From JAJFTV01 sp964426355 (GTDB lineage Bacteria > Chloroflexota > Anaerolineae > Anaerolineales > Anaerolineaceae), in the NCBI GenBank assembly GCA_964426355.1, contig CAYRRA010000005.1, forward strand, positions 1 to 47,415: a stretch of DNA of 47,415 nucleotides, written 5' to 3'. The notes beneath the pieces were generated by a model that was not told the DNA's origin, searched no databases, and saw only the letters and a program-made list of their open reading frames with translations. How positions within the stretch are numbered: the first letter of the stretch is position 1; the number at the start of each line of letters is the position of its first letter. Positions 8,544 through 16,832 of this stretch are shown in pieces. The position numbers and the translations under genes are program-made.

Positions 8544-8569
8544 ATTATAATTTGGAGAAAGCAGACGTC

Positions 8570-8839
8570 ATGACTTTATCAAAAGAAGAAAAAGGTAAGA
8601 TTATCGATCAGTTTAAAACGCACGACTCAGACACCGGTTCGCCGGAAGTGCAAATCGCCATTATGACCCAACGCATCCTTCAGTTGAACGAACATCTTCG
8701 CACACACAAGCAGGATCAATCCTCTCGGCGTGGATTGCTGAAGCTGGTGGGTCAACGCAGAAGGCTTTTAGCGTACGTTCGACGCAACGACTTTGCTCGC
8801 TATCGCACCATTATCGACAAGTTAAACTTGCGCCGATAG
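8570..8839 (+). CDS. rpsO: 30S ribosomal protein S15
   Basis: 89 residues from ATG 8570, exactly the usual S15 length; GGAGAAAG lies eight bases upstream. An in-frame TTG at 8552 was rejected because it adds six unconserved residues. Conserved S15 features include DTGSPEVQIA, a basic helix ending LLKLVGQRRRLLAYV, and the C-terminal RYRTIIDKLNLRR. It binds the three-way junction of the 16S central domain. The gene precedes pnp as in many bacteria, but a terminator separates them here. Confidence 0.98.
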   Translation: MTLSKEEKGKIIDQFKTHDSDTGSPEVQIAIMTQRILQLNEHLRTHKQDQSSRRGLLKLVGQRRRLLAYVRRNDFARYRTIIDKLNLRR

Positions 8840-8851
8840 CATTTGTCACTC

Positions 8852-8889
8852 AAATGAGTAGATGCCTGACCGCATCTACTCATTTTTTT
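8852..8889 (+). terminator. Intrinsic terminator after rpsO
   Basis: A 13-bp perfect stem, AATGAGTAGATGC (8853-8865) with GCATCTACTCATT (8872-8884), has a 6-base loop and a run of seven T (8883-8889). One further A-T pair extends the base. Confidence 0.92.
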
Positions 8890-8971
8890 ACCATTTTGGG
8901 GTAAACTATTTTTATACATATTTAGTATTTGCCAGAGTCGACCAATAATGGGTTGGGTATTGAAAACGGAT

Positions 8972-8987
8972 GAGGACTTCCGTCCTC
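8972..8987 (+). other. pnp leader hairpin
   Basis: GAGGAC-TTCC-GTCCTC is a perfect 6-bp stem with a 4-base loop, about 50 bases before the pnp start. pnp leaders in enterobacteria contain an RNase III-processed stem used for autoregulation. Whether this short stem plays any such part is unknown. No strong sigma70 promoter was found between the rpsO terminator and this hairpin. Confidence 0.35.
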
Positions 8988-9038
8988 GCTCATTTTCAGT
9001 CCCTGACCCTGCTGACCTGGCAGGAAATGAGAAAGGTA

Positions 9039-11252
9039 ATGAAACCAGAAGCAAAACAATTTACAACCCAGTTAGGTGATCAAACCATCACCTTCGAGAC
9101 GGGAAAACTCGCTGCCCAAGCTGGCGGCGCTGTTACCGTTCGAACCGGGGATGCGGTCGTATTCGCCGCAGCAACAATGGGGTCCGAGCCACGAAGTGGG
9201 CAGGATTTCTTTCCATTAACCGTCGATTACGAAGAACGCATGTATGCCGGCGGCAGAATTCCCGGATCCTTCTTCAGACGTGAAGGCAGACCCAGCACAG
9301 ATGCAATCCTGACCGCACGCCTGGTAGACCGACCCATACGCCCTCTGTTTGACAAAAGTATGCGCAATGAAGTTCAGGTCATCCTATCTTCACTTTCTGC
9401 AGACATGGTTAACCCGTTGGATATCCTGGCAATCAACGGCGCATCAGCCGCGATTGCCATCTCCGACATCCCCTGGGCAGGACCTGTTGGTGCAGTTCGC
9501 GTTGGCATGATTGATGGTGCTTTTATCACCAACCCCACATTTGCAGAAATGGACGAATCCGTTTTGGATTTGCGTATTGCCGGTACACGTGATGCCATCC
9601 TGATGGTAGAGTGCGGTGCAAATGAGGTCTCGGAAGAAGACATGATCAAAGCGCTTGAATATGCACGCGAAGCAATCATGCCCATCATTGAAACGATTGA
9701 AAAAATGGCTGCGGAAGTCGGCAAACCCAAACGTGAAGTTGAACTCTTCCCCGGCGATCAATCCTTGATCGATTCAATCCGCGACCGCCTGACAGTGGAC
9801 ATGAATAAACTGATGGATGCCCCTTACATCAAAGCCGAGTTTTACGATGGCTTAAGCAAGATGAAAGAGCAATACATCAGTGAGTATGCGGAAGAAGATG
9901 CAGAAAAAGCCGACGCGATGTCTCAAGCTTTCGATGAGGTCGAGCGCGAAATTATCCGCAAACGCATTCTCCAACAGCACAAACGCCCCGACGGACGCGA
10001 AATGGAAGAAATCCGCCCTATCTGGTGTGAGGTAGGATTGATCCCGCGGGCACACGGTTCCGGTTTATTCACCCGCGGCGAAACCCAGGCACTCACCCTG
10101 GCAACACTTGGTACCCCCAAAGATGCCCAGGAATTGGACAGCCTGACCCCCACCGAAACCAAACGTTACATGCATCATTACAACTTCCCGCCTTACTGCA
10201 CCGGTGAGACAAAACCCCTGCGTAGCTCTTCCCGGCGTGAGATCGGGCATGGCGCTCTGGCGGAACGTGCCCTTGAACCAGTTCTCCCCCCTGTCACCGA
10301 ATTTCCCTACACCATCCGCTTGGTTTCCGAGGTTATGTCATCCAATGGCTCATCTTCAATGGCGTCAGTCTGTGGTTCAACGCTGGCACTAATGGATACC
10401 GGTGTGCCGATTTCAGCTCCTGTTGCTGGTATTGCAATGGGATTGGTCAAGGAAAGCAATCAATACGCCATTCTGACTGACATTCTCGGCATGGAAGACC
10501 ACCTGGGCGATATGGATTTCAAAGTTGCAGGAACCACCAAAGGCATCACCGCGCTGCAAATGGATATCAAAATCAAAGGAATTACCACTGAACTGATGGC
10601 AGAAGCATTGGCACAAGCCCGGCGCGGCAGGATGGCAATTCTCGACAAGATGCTTGCGGTTATCCCCACACCCAACCCCGAACTAAAACCGCATGTCCCA
10701 CGCATCACCATTGTCAAAGTACCTGTGGACAAGATCGGCGCAGTCATCGGCTCCGGCGGTAAGACCATCCGCAGCATCCAGGAAGAAACGCATACACAGA
10801 TCGACATCATGGACGACGGTTCGGTCTACATCGCAGCCGATAATGCAGCCAATGAAGCCCTGGCGCGCGACATGGTGCTTTCCCTCACCGAATCCCCCGA
10901 ACTGGGGCATATCTACACCGGAAAAGTCGTGCGCACAACCGATTTTGGCGCATTCGTCGAGATTCTCCCCAACATCGACGGCATGGTTCACATTTCACAG
11001 CTTGATTCAATTCGTGTCAACAAAGTGGAAGATGTCGTCCGTGTCGGTGACGAAATCACTGTAATGGTGACTGGTATTGATGAAGGCGGAAAAATCCGTC
11101 TCTCCCGACAGGCTGTGCTGGAAGACTGGACGTTGGAAGAAGCCATCGCCAGCGATTCGCGCAAGAGCAGCCGCGGCGGTACTGGTCAGCACCCTGGCGG
11201 CGGCAACCGGGATGGCGGGCAACGTCGCGATAACCGCGACCGCAGACACTAG
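9039..11252 (+). CDS. pnp: Polyribonucleotide nucleotidyltransferase (PNPase)
   Basis: 737 residues from ATG 9039. It phosphorolytically degrades RNA 3' to 5' as a trimer with two RNase PH domains, KH and S1. Visible are the first PH core (GRIPGSFFRREGRPSTDAIL), the second core with SDILGMEDHLGDMDFKVAGT, the KH motif VIGSGGKTIRSIQEE, the S1 domain (TGKVVRTTDFGAFVEILP), and a Gly/Arg-rich tail of about 35 residues likely to bind RNA. ATG 9039 matches the family N-terminus and has AAAGG two bases upstream; ATG 9027 is an alternative. The frame extends to an ATG at 8970, but that would run through the leader hairpin. It ends in TAG before a bidirectional terminator. Confidence 0.96.
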   Translation: MKPEAKQFTTQLGDQTITFETGKLAAQAGGAVTVRTGDAVVFAAATMGSEPRSGQDFFPLTVDYEERMYAGGRIPGSFFRREGRPSTDAILTARLVDRPIRPLFDKSMRNEVQVILSSLSADMVNPLDILAINGASAAIAISDIPWAGPVGAVRVGMIDGAFITNPTFAEMDESVLDLRIAGTRDAILMVECGANEVSEEDMIKALEYAREAIMPIIETIEKMAAEVGKPKREVELFPGDQSLIDSIRDRLTVDMNKLMDAPYIKAEFYDGLSKMKEQYISEYAEEDAEKADAMSQAFDEVEREIIRKRILQQHKRPDGREMEEIRPIWCEVGLIPRAHGSGLFTRGETQALTLATLGTPKDAQELDSLTPTETKRYMHHYNFPPYCTGETKPLRSSSRREIGHGALAERALEPVLPPVTEFPYTIRLVSEVMSSNGSSSMASVCGSTLALMDTGVPISAPVAGIAMGLVKESNQYAILTDILGMEDHLGDMDFKVAGTTKGITALQMDIKIKGITTELMAEALAQARRGRMAILDKMLAVIPTPNPELKPHVPRITIVKVPVDKIGAVIGSGGKTIRSIQEETHTQIDIMDDGSVYIAADNAANEALARDMVLSLTESPELGHIYTGKVVRTTDFGAFVEILPNIDGMVHISQLDSIRVNKVEDVVRVGDEITVMVTGIDEGGKIRLSRQAVLEDWTLEEAIASDSRKSSRGGTGQHPGGGNRDGGQRRDNRDRRH

Positions 11253-11272
11253 AACCACATTTCTAAAGAACA

Positions 11273-11312
11273 AAAACAGGCTGCATCAAGAGATAAATGC
11301 AGCCTGTTTTTT
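11273..11312. terminator. Bidirectional terminator between convergent pnp and murE
   Basis: A stem of at least 12 bp, with core ACAGGCTGCAT (11276-11286) and ATGCAGCCTGT (11297-11307), has a 10-base loop. T6 follows on the + strand (11307-11312) and a TTTTTG tract follows on the minus strand. It fits both genes. Confidence 0.9.
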
Positions 11313-11327
11313 GTTTGTTTGAAAAAA

Positions 11328-12896
11328 TCAATCTTGCGTGGGCAAATAAGGCATTGTGGGTCCTTCACAGCCTAAATGAAGCGCCAACGCAGCACGCATG
11401 GCTGTACGGTCATCCCACGGGTATTCTGTCTCACCAAAACACATAGACTGTTCATGCCCTTTCCCACACGAGATAACCACATCTCCAGGTTGAGCGGTTC
11501 GCACTGCATTCAGAATGGCTGTTCCACGGTCAGGGATGCAAAAGAAAGTCTCGTGTTCCACTCTGCCCTTGCTGCGCATGGCATCCGACATTTCCGCTAA
11601 AATATCATCCAGAGATTCGGTTCTTGGGTCTTCTGCGGTCAAGAAGCTGATATCTGCCATCTCCGCTGAAATTTCAGCCATCAAACGGCGTTTCTGCCGG
11701 TCTCGTAAGCCAGCAGAACCAAAGATTGCCAGAACACGTCCGCTTGTCAATGTCCTGGCTGCCTCTAAAGCACGGCGCAGTGCGTTGGGGGTGTGGGCAA
11801 AATCAACCACTGCGATGAAGTCTTGCCCGCTGTCGACCAGTTCCATTCTTCCCGGTATACTGTGCAGGCTTTGAATACCCGCACCGATCGCGTTTGGTTC
11901 AATCCCCAAGCCATAATATGCTGCCCCCACCGCTGCAAGGCAGTTCGAGACATTATGTTCACCAATCAGTGGGCTGGAAAGGTGAAACTCAGACCCGGCA
12001 ACGTGGACATCGAAGTGCAATCCGTCAGGGTTATGCTGAATATGGGTGGCATAGATATCTGCATCATGACGTTTAAGACTATACGCAACCCGCTTTACTT
12101 CACTGAGCTTGCACAAATAATCATACGACTGGTCATCCAGATTAAGAACCGCCAGTCGTGGGTTCCCGCGCGGTTTAAATGCCGTTTTGGACAGTCCAGC
12201 AAAAAGCTTCCCCTTTGCTTCCCAATAAGCCTCATAAGAGCCGTGATAATCCAGGTGTTCGTGGGTAATATTGGTGACCACACCAATATCAAATTCACAA
12301 CCGGTTACCCTGTGTTGCGCCAATCCATGCGAGGTCGCTTCTAGTACCACGTGCGTCAAACCTGCTGCCAGCATTCGGCTCAAGTAGCGCTGCACCTCCG
12401 GGGCTTCCGGTGTAGTGACATGAAAACCGGTGTCAAGAACCTCATCCCCAATCACCGCGTTCACTGTTGAAACCATTCCTGCCCGTTTCCCTGCTGCCAG
12501 TAAAATTTTAAAGAGCAAGTTAGTGGTGGTCGTTTTTCCATCTGTACCCGTGATCCCTACCACTGTCATCCGTCTTGCCGGGAAACGATAGAAAGCTGCC
12601 GAGAGATATGCCAGGATATGCCGGGTATCCTGCACACAGAGATACGGCACAGATAAACCTTCAATAGTGCGCGACCCAATCACAGCAGAAGCACCACGGC
12701 TGATGGCATTGGGGATATAGTCATGCCCATCCGTTTGGAGACCCTCCAGAGCAACAAAAACATACCCAGGATGGACTTGCCGCGAATCATACGCCACTCC
12801 TGTTACCTGGACGGAACAAGCATCGAGATCACCGGAGAAGACCCCGGGATATTCTCTGAAAAGGTCTTTTAGAGTTTGAGGGACAAAACCGGTCAT
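11328..12896 (-). CDS. murE: UDP-N-acetylmuramoyl-tripeptide synthetase, MurE type
   Basis: 522 residues with the three Mur-ligase domains. The N-terminal uridine-binding part has VAYDSRQVHPGYVFVALEG. The ATP P-loop is GTDGKTTTT (117-125), followed by TTPEAPEVQ and ATSHGLAQHR, then NITHEHLDYHG and the WEAKGKLF region of the carbamylated lysine. The amino-acid-specificity loop reads EDPR (423-426), where meso-DAP enzymes have DNPR and Lys enzymes lack the Arg. DAP or another diamino acid such as ornithine, reported in some Chloroflexota, remains possible. There is no ribosome binding site before the ATG, and a -10-like TAGAAT lies 8 bases upstream, so translation may be leaderless. Confidence 0.9.
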   Translation of the reverse strand: MTGFVPQTLKDLFREYPGVFSGDLDACSVQVTGVAYDSRQVHPGYVFVALEGLQTDGHDYIPNAISRGASAVIGSRTIEGLSVPYLCVQDTRHILAYLSAAFYRFPARRMTVVGITGTDGKTTTTNLLFKILLAAGKRAGMVSTVNAVIGDEVLDTGFHVTTPEAPEVQRYLSRMLAAGLTHVVLEATSHGLAQHRVTGCEFDIGVVTNITHEHLDYHGSYEAYWEAKGKLFAGLSKTAFKPRGNPRLAVLNLDDQSYDYLCKLSEVKRVAYSLKRHDADIYATHIQHNPDGLHFDVHVAGSEFHLSSPLIGEHNVSNCLAAVGAAYYGLGIEPNAIGAGIQSLHSIPGRMELVDSGQDFIAVVDFAHTPNALRRALEAARTLTSGRVLAIFGSAGLRDRQKRRLMAEISAEMADISFLTAEDPRTESLDDILAEMSDAMRSKGRVEHETFFCIPDRGTAILNAVRTAQPGDVVISCGKGHEQSMCFGETEYPWDDRTAMRAALALHLGCEGPTMPYLPTQD

Positions 12897-12904
12897 TTCT
12901 ATAT

Positions 12905-12910
12905 ATTCTA
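12905..12910 (-). promoter_or_regulatory. -10 box candidate for leaderless murE
   Basis: On the minus strand TAGAAT fits TANNNT and ends 8 bases before the ATG at 12896. Transcription would start within about 1-3 bases of the start codon. No -35 is clear. Confidence 0.35.
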
Positions 12911-12955
12911 CCCTTTTTTCATCGCAAAATCATTAAGGGAGCGCTCACAAATCAG

Positions 12956-12989
12956 AAAACACCCGGCAGAAGTGAATTCTTCCGGGTGT
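12956..12989 (-). terminator. Terminator of the nuo-atp cluster
   Basis: On the minus strand ACACCCG pairs with CGGGTGT and an inner GAAG pairs with CTTC around a 6-base loop. Three bases are bulged on one side. TTTT follows (12956-12959). It lies between the atpF stop at 13016 and murE. Confidence 0.8.
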
Positions 12990-13015
12990 CCTGTTCATTC
13001 TCATTCCAAAGGGGG

Positions 13016-13759
13016 TTATAACGACTCGCGCAATTCTTGAAGCTGCCCGGCAACAGATCCGTCTACTACTCGATCGCCAACCTTAACAATCAAACCACCT
13101 AAAATCGCCGGGTTGACGCGAAAGCTGATCGTTGCACCACTCCCGCCAAGGGCAGCGAGCACATCTTTTTTGACCGTTTCCTGCTCTTCTGCTGTCAACG
13201 GCAGTGCGCTGGTCACCTCAGCCGTGTTACCGGTAATCTGAGTATCTTCGAGCAGCGTGAGCTTACCCGCCTTTACGCCAGAGAAAAACTCATCTAGTAA
13301 GGATCGTTGGCGTGAATCGTCTTGTACCAGCGATTCGCCGATCAATTTTTGTGCAGCAGCGATTGCTAGTGAGCCAATCTGACCGCGCATATCACTCAGA
13401 ATACGTTCGCGCTCATGTTCAAGTTCCGACATGGTCGCGGCGCGTTGTTTTTCAACTTCAGCTTCTGCTGCGCTGCGGACATCGGCTGCTGCGGTTTCAG
13501 CGCGGGCAGTAGCCTCGCGAACCACATCCGTTGCTTTTCGTTGAGCTTCGGTGATAATTTTTTCTGCTTCACGCTCGGCATTCGCTCGCGCTTCTTCCGC
13601 GATGCGTGCATCCTCCAAACCTTGAGCAATCGCTTTTCGGCGCTTTTCCAACATACCTACAATCGGTTTTACTGCCCAGGTATAAACGACGACAAAAAGG
13701 ATGCCGAAGTTCAATATTTGAACGATTAGATACCCTAAGTTAATGCCCAAACCTTCCAA
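13016..13759 (-). CDS. atpF: ATP synthase subunit b fused to a C-terminal delta domain
   Basis: 247 residues against about 160 for a normal b. Residues 8-30 form the membrane anchor (LGYLIVQILNFGILFVVVYT). About 35-150 is the long Ala/Glu/Arg-rich coiled coil of the stator. About 180-247 matches the C-terminal domain of delta/OSCP, with AILGGLIVKVGDRVVDGSV followed by L..L...L. The N-terminal helical domain of delta, which caps the alpha3-beta3 head, is absent. The protein is thus a shortened b-delta fusion, different from the mycobacterial one that carries full delta. It is the last gene of the nuo-atp cluster; no F1 genes follow. A separate delta N-domain could exist elsewhere. Confidence 0.85.
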   Translation of the reverse strand: MEGLGINLGYLIVQILNFGILFVVVYTWAVKPIVGMLEKRRKAIAQGLEDARIAEEARANAEREAEKIITEAQRKATDVVREATARAETAAADVRSAAEAEVEKQRAATMSELEHERERILSDMRGQIGSLAIAAAQKLIGESLVQDDSRQRSLLDEFFSGVKAGKLTLLEDTQITGNTAEVTSALPLTAEEQETVKKDVLAALGGSGATISFRVNPAILGGLIVKVGDRVVDGSVAGQLQELRESL

Positions 13760-13793
13760 GGGAATACTCCTTTCTGTTGGTTATGCCATTCGT

Positions 13794-14030
13794 TTAGAAA
13801 ACGAACAGGATCAGCAGTGCCACAACCAGACAGTAAATAGCAACCGCTTCAGCGAACGCAATCCCCAAGATCATATTGGTCAGCAAATTACCAGAAGCAT
13901 CTGGGTTGCGTGCCATACCCTGGACAGCGCCATTCACCACGATACCAATCCCGGCTCCAGCGCCAATCGTACCAATCATCGCAAGACCAGCACCAATCAA
14001 CTTTGCGGCAGCAACGATATCACCTTCCAT
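13794..14030 (-). CDS. atpE: ATP synthase subunit c
   Basis: 78 residues forming two membrane helices joined by a polar loop (ARNPDASGN). The ion-carrying carboxylate is Glu61 in GIAFAEAVAIY. Helix 1 has the tight-packing GAGAGIG pattern. The residue after the Glu is Ala, not Ser/Thr, and helix 1 has no Gln at the Na+ ligand position, so proton coupling is expected from known c-ring ligand rules. It forms the rotor ring of F0. It lies 34 bases upstream of the b-delta gene. Confidence 0.96.
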   Translation of the reverse strand: MEGDIVAAAKLIGAGLAMIGTIGAGAGIGIVVNGAVQGMARNPDASGNLLTNMILGIAFAEAVAIYCLVVALLILFVF

Positions 14031-14057
14031 AACTATAACCTCCTCGATTCCTGTTTA

Positions 14058-15047
14058 TTAATGATGTTCTTCTTCATGATCGTGGCTGCGGGTTGCCATA
14101 GCCATAAAGATCATGGTGAGCATACCAAAGACAATCGCCTGGATTAATCCAACGAAAAATTCCAGACCCAAAAAACCTGCTTGCGCTATTACGGGTACAA
14201 GCGAACCAATCACAAAAAGCATAACCGATCCGGCAAAGATATTTCCAAACAACCTGAAGGAGAACGAGAGCACTTTTGAAATCTCTGAAACAATCTCCAA
14301 CACACCAACTGCCCAATCGATCAACCCAAAAATCGGTTTGGAGAAGAATGTTTTGGTATTCCAAAATTTGGTGAAATAACGCATTCCCTGTGCTCGTATA
14401 CCGATTACCTGGGTCATGACGACGGAGACCAGCGCCAGCGCAACGGTGAAATTCAAATCGGTCGAAAGAACCCGCACAAAAGGTATGACATGATAACCAC
14501 TACCATGCTCCGCTTCTTCTTTTACGATGGCGTTGACCCCAGGAAGAATTTGTTGAGTCGCATAGCCGTGCTCGGAATGGTGCAGCAAACCAATGCTGTC
14601 CACACCAGGGATTAACTCCATCCAGTTTGCAATCAGTACAACCAATGTGATCGAAGCAAAAAACGGAAAAATACTCTTTGCCCATTTACCGGCAGTCGTT
14701 TCGGTCATGTTGTAAAGATACTCAAACAACATCTCAATCGCACCCGGAAGACCGCGTGCCATCGTGTACCCTTCACTTTCCGAACGTTTTACTGCCCCAC
14801 GTACAGCCAATGCAATCAATACCACTATGATGTCCACAAGGATCATGGCAACAATGGTATTGGTCAATGCGACTTCACCCAGTGGACCAAGCGAGATGGT
14901 GTCCGTCAGTGCCTCAGCGGGAAGCTGTACATGTGGCTGAATGGGAGAGTATGCGCGAGCGCCAAAAAAGCCGATAACAATTAAGAGAAGGACAATCCAG
15001 CGATTGACGCCCCAACGCCACTTGCGTGTCTTTTGTTCTTCAGCCAA
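14058..15047 (-). CDS. atpB: ATP synthase subunit a
   Basis: 329 residues, longer than the 271 of E. coli because of an extended N-terminus and a periplasmic loop of about 40 residues (150-190). The essential stator arginine is R265 in SFRLFGNIFAG. The protein forms the half-channels for protons against the c ring. The C-terminus is strikingly charged (HDHEEEHH). The start overlaps the atpZ stop by 8 bases, consistent with coupled translation. Confidence 0.95.
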   Translation of the reverse strand: MAEEQKTRKWRWGVNRWIVLLLIVIGFFGARAYSPIQPHVQLPAEALTDTISLGPLGEVALTNTIVAMILVDIIVVLIALAVRGAVKRSESEGYTMARGLPGAIEMLFEYLYNMTETTAGKWAKSIFPFFASITLVVLIANWMELIPGVDSIGLLHHSEHGYATQQILPGVNAIVKEEAEHGSGYHVIPFVRVLSTDLNFTVALALVSVVMTQVIGIRAQGMRYFTKFWNTKTFFSKPIFGLIDWAVGVLEIVSEISKVLSFSFRLFGNIFAGSVMLFVIGSLVPVIAQAGFLGLEFFVGLIQAIVFGMLTMIFMAMATRSHDHEEEHH

Positions 15048-15351
15048 GTTCGTTTTCCTCCTTCGGTTGAGTATTTTCCTCTAATTGTGAGGAATTGCCT
15101 AGTTTCATCTTTTTTGTCGCTCCTCTTACAATAGCAAACATCAAAATAAGAGTGACCGGCAGACTTCCAAATACCAGTATCAACGTAATCATCGGCTTGG
15201 TGTCAAACCGGTTGTCCAACCATAAACCGGCGAAAACTGCCGCCAGCACAATGATTAATGTAAGACATCCTACCTGTCCGGCTACTGCTGCCAAAGCAAG
15301 GTTAAAGAAATACTGCTTACCGCCATTTTTTTCGCTGTCTTGGGAAGTCAT
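15040..15351 (-). CDS. AtpZ/AtpI-like small membrane protein
   Basis: 103 residues from ATG 15351, with two membrane segments (GCLTLIIVLAAVFAGLWLD and the LILVFGSLPVTLILMFAIV stretch) and a charged C-terminal tail. Placement first in the atp set and this topology fit the AtpZ/AtpI group, which assists c-ring assembly or Mg2+ supply for ATP synthase. An upstream in-frame extension to 15495 lies inside nuoN and was rejected. It follows nuoN by 32 bases, so nuo and atp genes are joined in one transcript unless an unseen promoter intervenes. Confidence 0.7.
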   Translation of the reverse strand: MTSQDSEKNGGKQYFFNLALAAVAGQVGCLTLIIVLAAVFAGLWLDNRFDTKPMITLILVFGSLPVTLILMFAIVRGATKKMKLGNSSQLEENTQPKEENELG

Positions 15352-15383
15352 GCGCGTGATTATAACAGCCTGATTTTTCAAAG

Positions 15384-16832
15384 TCAATAACCAAACAAAG
15401 ACAGCGAAGCTTCGCTCGCCCAGCCGAACCAGGGAGCCATCAAGGTACCAATCAAAACAATTCCAATCATACAAACGCTCAAAGCCATTGCCCAATTTCG
15501 GAACACAGGCAATGGTTTTTCCTCGTCTTCAGACCGATAAAGGTAAATCACCTTTAAGACATTCAAATAATAATATAAACCAATCACAGCATTGGTAATA
15601 CCAATCACTGCCAGCCAGACCATCTGCGATTGAATCGCTGCCGTGAACACAAGCATCTTGCCGAAAAATCCTGCAAATGGCGGAATACCGCCCAATGAGA
15701 GGATTGCTACGAGCATGGCTAAAGCCATCGCAGGAGACCTCCTGCTTAAACCAGCATAAGATGCAATCTCATCTGAGCCTATCGTCCGACCCACAATGGA
15801 GATAATGCCGAAGGCTGCCAGGTTGGTGACAAGATAAGCGATCAGGTAGTAAACTGTGCCGCTGATGCCCAGAGCGCTTCCGGCAGCCACACCCACCAGG
15901 ATATAACCGGCTTGCGCTATCGAGGAATACGCCAGCAGGCGTTTGATGTTCTTCTGCGCCAGCGCCAGCAGGTTGCCAACGAACATGCTTAACACTGCTA
16001 AAACCGCCAGCATCAAAGACCATGTAGCAGTATGGAATGGGAAAACCACCAGGAGCACACGCATCAATACCGCAAATCCAGCAGCCTTTGACGCAGTGGA
16101 TAAAAAGCCAGCTACCTGTGTCGGTGCACCCTCGTAAACGTCTGGCGCCCAGAAATGCATCGGAGCGGCTGAAATCTTAAAGCCAAAACCGATCAAAACC
16201 ATCACCACAGCAGCCACTACCGATAAAACCGGAACCGATTTCAATGCCCATGCCAGCTCATAAAGCTGTGTTGTGCCGCTGAACCCATACAACCAGCTAA
16301 AACCGAATAACATCACAGCCGATGTCATGGCTCCAAACAAAAGGTACTTGATACCTGCTTCAACCGACTTCGGTTCACGCACCAAAAAACCCGCCAGGAC
16401 GAACAACGGAATGGATGTGGTCTCAATTGCCAGGTAGAGCATGATTAAGTCTGCTGCCGAAGCCATCAGGCACATTCCCAATGTGCTCACCAACAAGAGC
16501 AAGTAATACTCACCCTTTTTATCCAGCTCTGCGTGTTGGATGCTCAACAAAACCGTCAACGCTGCGCCAGATAAGAAGAGCAAGCGGAAAATGAAACCGG
16601 CTGAATCAAAACGCAGCATCCCCCCCCAGGTCAATGTGCCTTCTTTGGGAAGCGGGTTAACCAACAGGCTGGTCAAGATGATTACCAGCAAACCGATAAA
16701 AGCCACCCAACCCAGTCCAAAGTTACGCTTGTTCGCCCATGTCAAATCGAATACCAGGATAACCGCCATCAGAACCAGAAGGCAAATCTCCGGGAGGATC
16801 GTCAACAGCAAAGTTCCAATATCCGTCATCAT
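15384..16832 (-). CDS. nuoN: NADH-quinone oxidoreductase subunit N
   Basis: 482 residues, about 14 helices, one of the antiporter-like proton pumps of complex I. Charged residues needed for pumping are retained: Glu in YLAIETTSIPLFVL, Lys in FKISAAPMHFWAPDVYEGAPT and in the following helix (TASKAAGFAVL), and Lys of GFFGKMLVF near the C-terminus. Last of the nuo genes. Its ATG lies immediately upstream-adjacent to the stop of nuoM2, with no gap. Confidence 0.97.
   Translation of the reverse strand: MMTDIGTLLLTILPEICLLVLMAVILVFDLTWANKRNFGLGWVAFIGLLVIILTSLLVNPLPKEGTLTWGGMLRFDSAGFIFRLLFLSGAALTVLLSIQHAELDKKGEYYLLLLVSTLGMCLMASAADLIMLYLAIETTSIPLFVLAGFLVREPKSVEAGIKYLLFGAMTSAVMLFGFSWLYGFSGTTQLYELAWALKSVPVLSVVAAVVMVLIGFGFKISAAPMHFWAPDVYEGAPTQVAGFLSTASKAAGFAVLMRVLLVVFPFHTATWSLMLAVLAVLSMFVGNLLALAQKNIKRLLAYSSIAQAGYILVGVAAGSALGISGTVYYLIAYLVTNLAAFGIISIVGRTIGSDEIASYAGLSRRSPAMALAMLVAILSLGGIPPFAGFFGKMLVFTAAIQSQMVWLAVIGITNAVIGLYYYLNVLKVIYLYRSEDEEKPLPVFRNWAMALSVCMIGIVLIGTLMAPWFGWASEASLSLFGY

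Noticed and set aside
8970..9038. Upstream ATG for pnp adding 23 residues
   Set aside because: The added residues are unlike PNPase N-termini and the start would fall in the leader hairpin.
11793..12344. 183-codon + strand open frame inside murE
   Set aside because: Antisense to conserved Mur-ligase motifs; no family resemblance.
15352..15495. N-terminal extension of the AtpZ-like protein
   Set aside because: It would overlap nuoN by over 100 bases, and its residues do not look like AtpZ; ATG 15351 gives the normal size.
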